This document shows positions 20,285-20,303 of a stretch of DNA of 20,303 nt, piece by piece; position 1 is the stretch's first letter; each line of letters starts with the position of its first letter. The position numbers were made by a program, and so were the translations under genes. Origin of the DNA: Conoideocrella luteorostrata (lineage: Eukaryota; Ascomycota; Sordariomycetes; Hypocreales; Clavicipitaceae); assembly GCA_032433595.1 (NCBI GenBank), contig JASWJB010000518.1, positions 1 to 20,303 of the forward strand, given 5' to 3'. The notes beneath the pieces were generated by a model. The model was not told the origin of the DNA. It made no database searches and was given only the letters and a program-made list of their open reading frames with translations.

Positions 20285-20303
20285 GGGGGGGGGGGGGGGG
20301 GGG
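20285..20303. repeat. Terminal run of 19 G
   Basis: The window ends in an uninterrupted G run that reaches the last base. Long poly-G at a contig end is a common signature of two-colour sequencing artefacts or assembly breaks, although a real G tract is possible. Confidence 0.8.

Overview
The window looks like a nuclear contig from a filamentous ascomycete, most likely a sordariomycete close to Hypocreales. The evidence is short phase-compatible introns of 59-90 nt with GTNNGT donors and CTRAC-like branch sites, a fungal Zn2Cys6 regulator, an HsbA-type secreted protein and a Tps3/Tsl1-type trehalose subunit. Placement below class level is inference. Six complete protein genes can be modelled, all with recognisable families. 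I see no tRNA, rRNA, CRISPR array or intact transposon.

Left part (1-5862). Positions 1-531 hold Ser/Thr-rich then Cys-rich coding-like sequence broken across three frames, probably a decayed gene. A three-exon short-chain dehydrogenase follows on the minus strand (901-1917). A promoter interval of about 960 bp separates it from a divergent four-exon secreted GH5 endo-beta-mannanase on the plus strand (2878-4290). A three-exon Zn2Cys6 transcription factor lies convergent to the mannanase (4505-5862, minus), with ends only 214 bp apart.

Middle (5863-10361). This is about 4.5 kb with no gene I can defend. It holds most copies of a short palindromic motif (TACTCCGTA/TACGGAGTA), a 12-bp direct repeat, coding-like patches in changing frames near 7.7-8.1 kb, and the CT-rich leader of the next gene, which carries CCCCT stress-element-like sites.

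Right part (10362-20303). A trehalose-synthase-complex regulatory subunit of 905 aa (10362-13214, plus) has a 23-nt first coding exon and a 38-nt last one. Residues expected for catalysis are substituted in both its synthase-like and phosphatase-like domains. A two-exon fold-type IV (branched-chain) aminotransferase-like gene follows (14648-15934, plus), then a convergent single-exon HsbA-like secreted protein (16658-17188, minus). The last 3.1 kb has no convincing gene and ends in 19 G, which may be a sequencing or assembly artefact.

The genes do not form an obvious single pathway. The mannanase and the HsbA-like protein suit a fungus growing on plant or other solid surfaces. The trehalose subunit is a housekeeping and stress function. 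The zinc-cluster regulator next to the mannanase is a candidate local regulator, by position only. I found no clear evidence for an undescribed system. The best leads are the intergenic palindrome family and the two decayed-looking regions.
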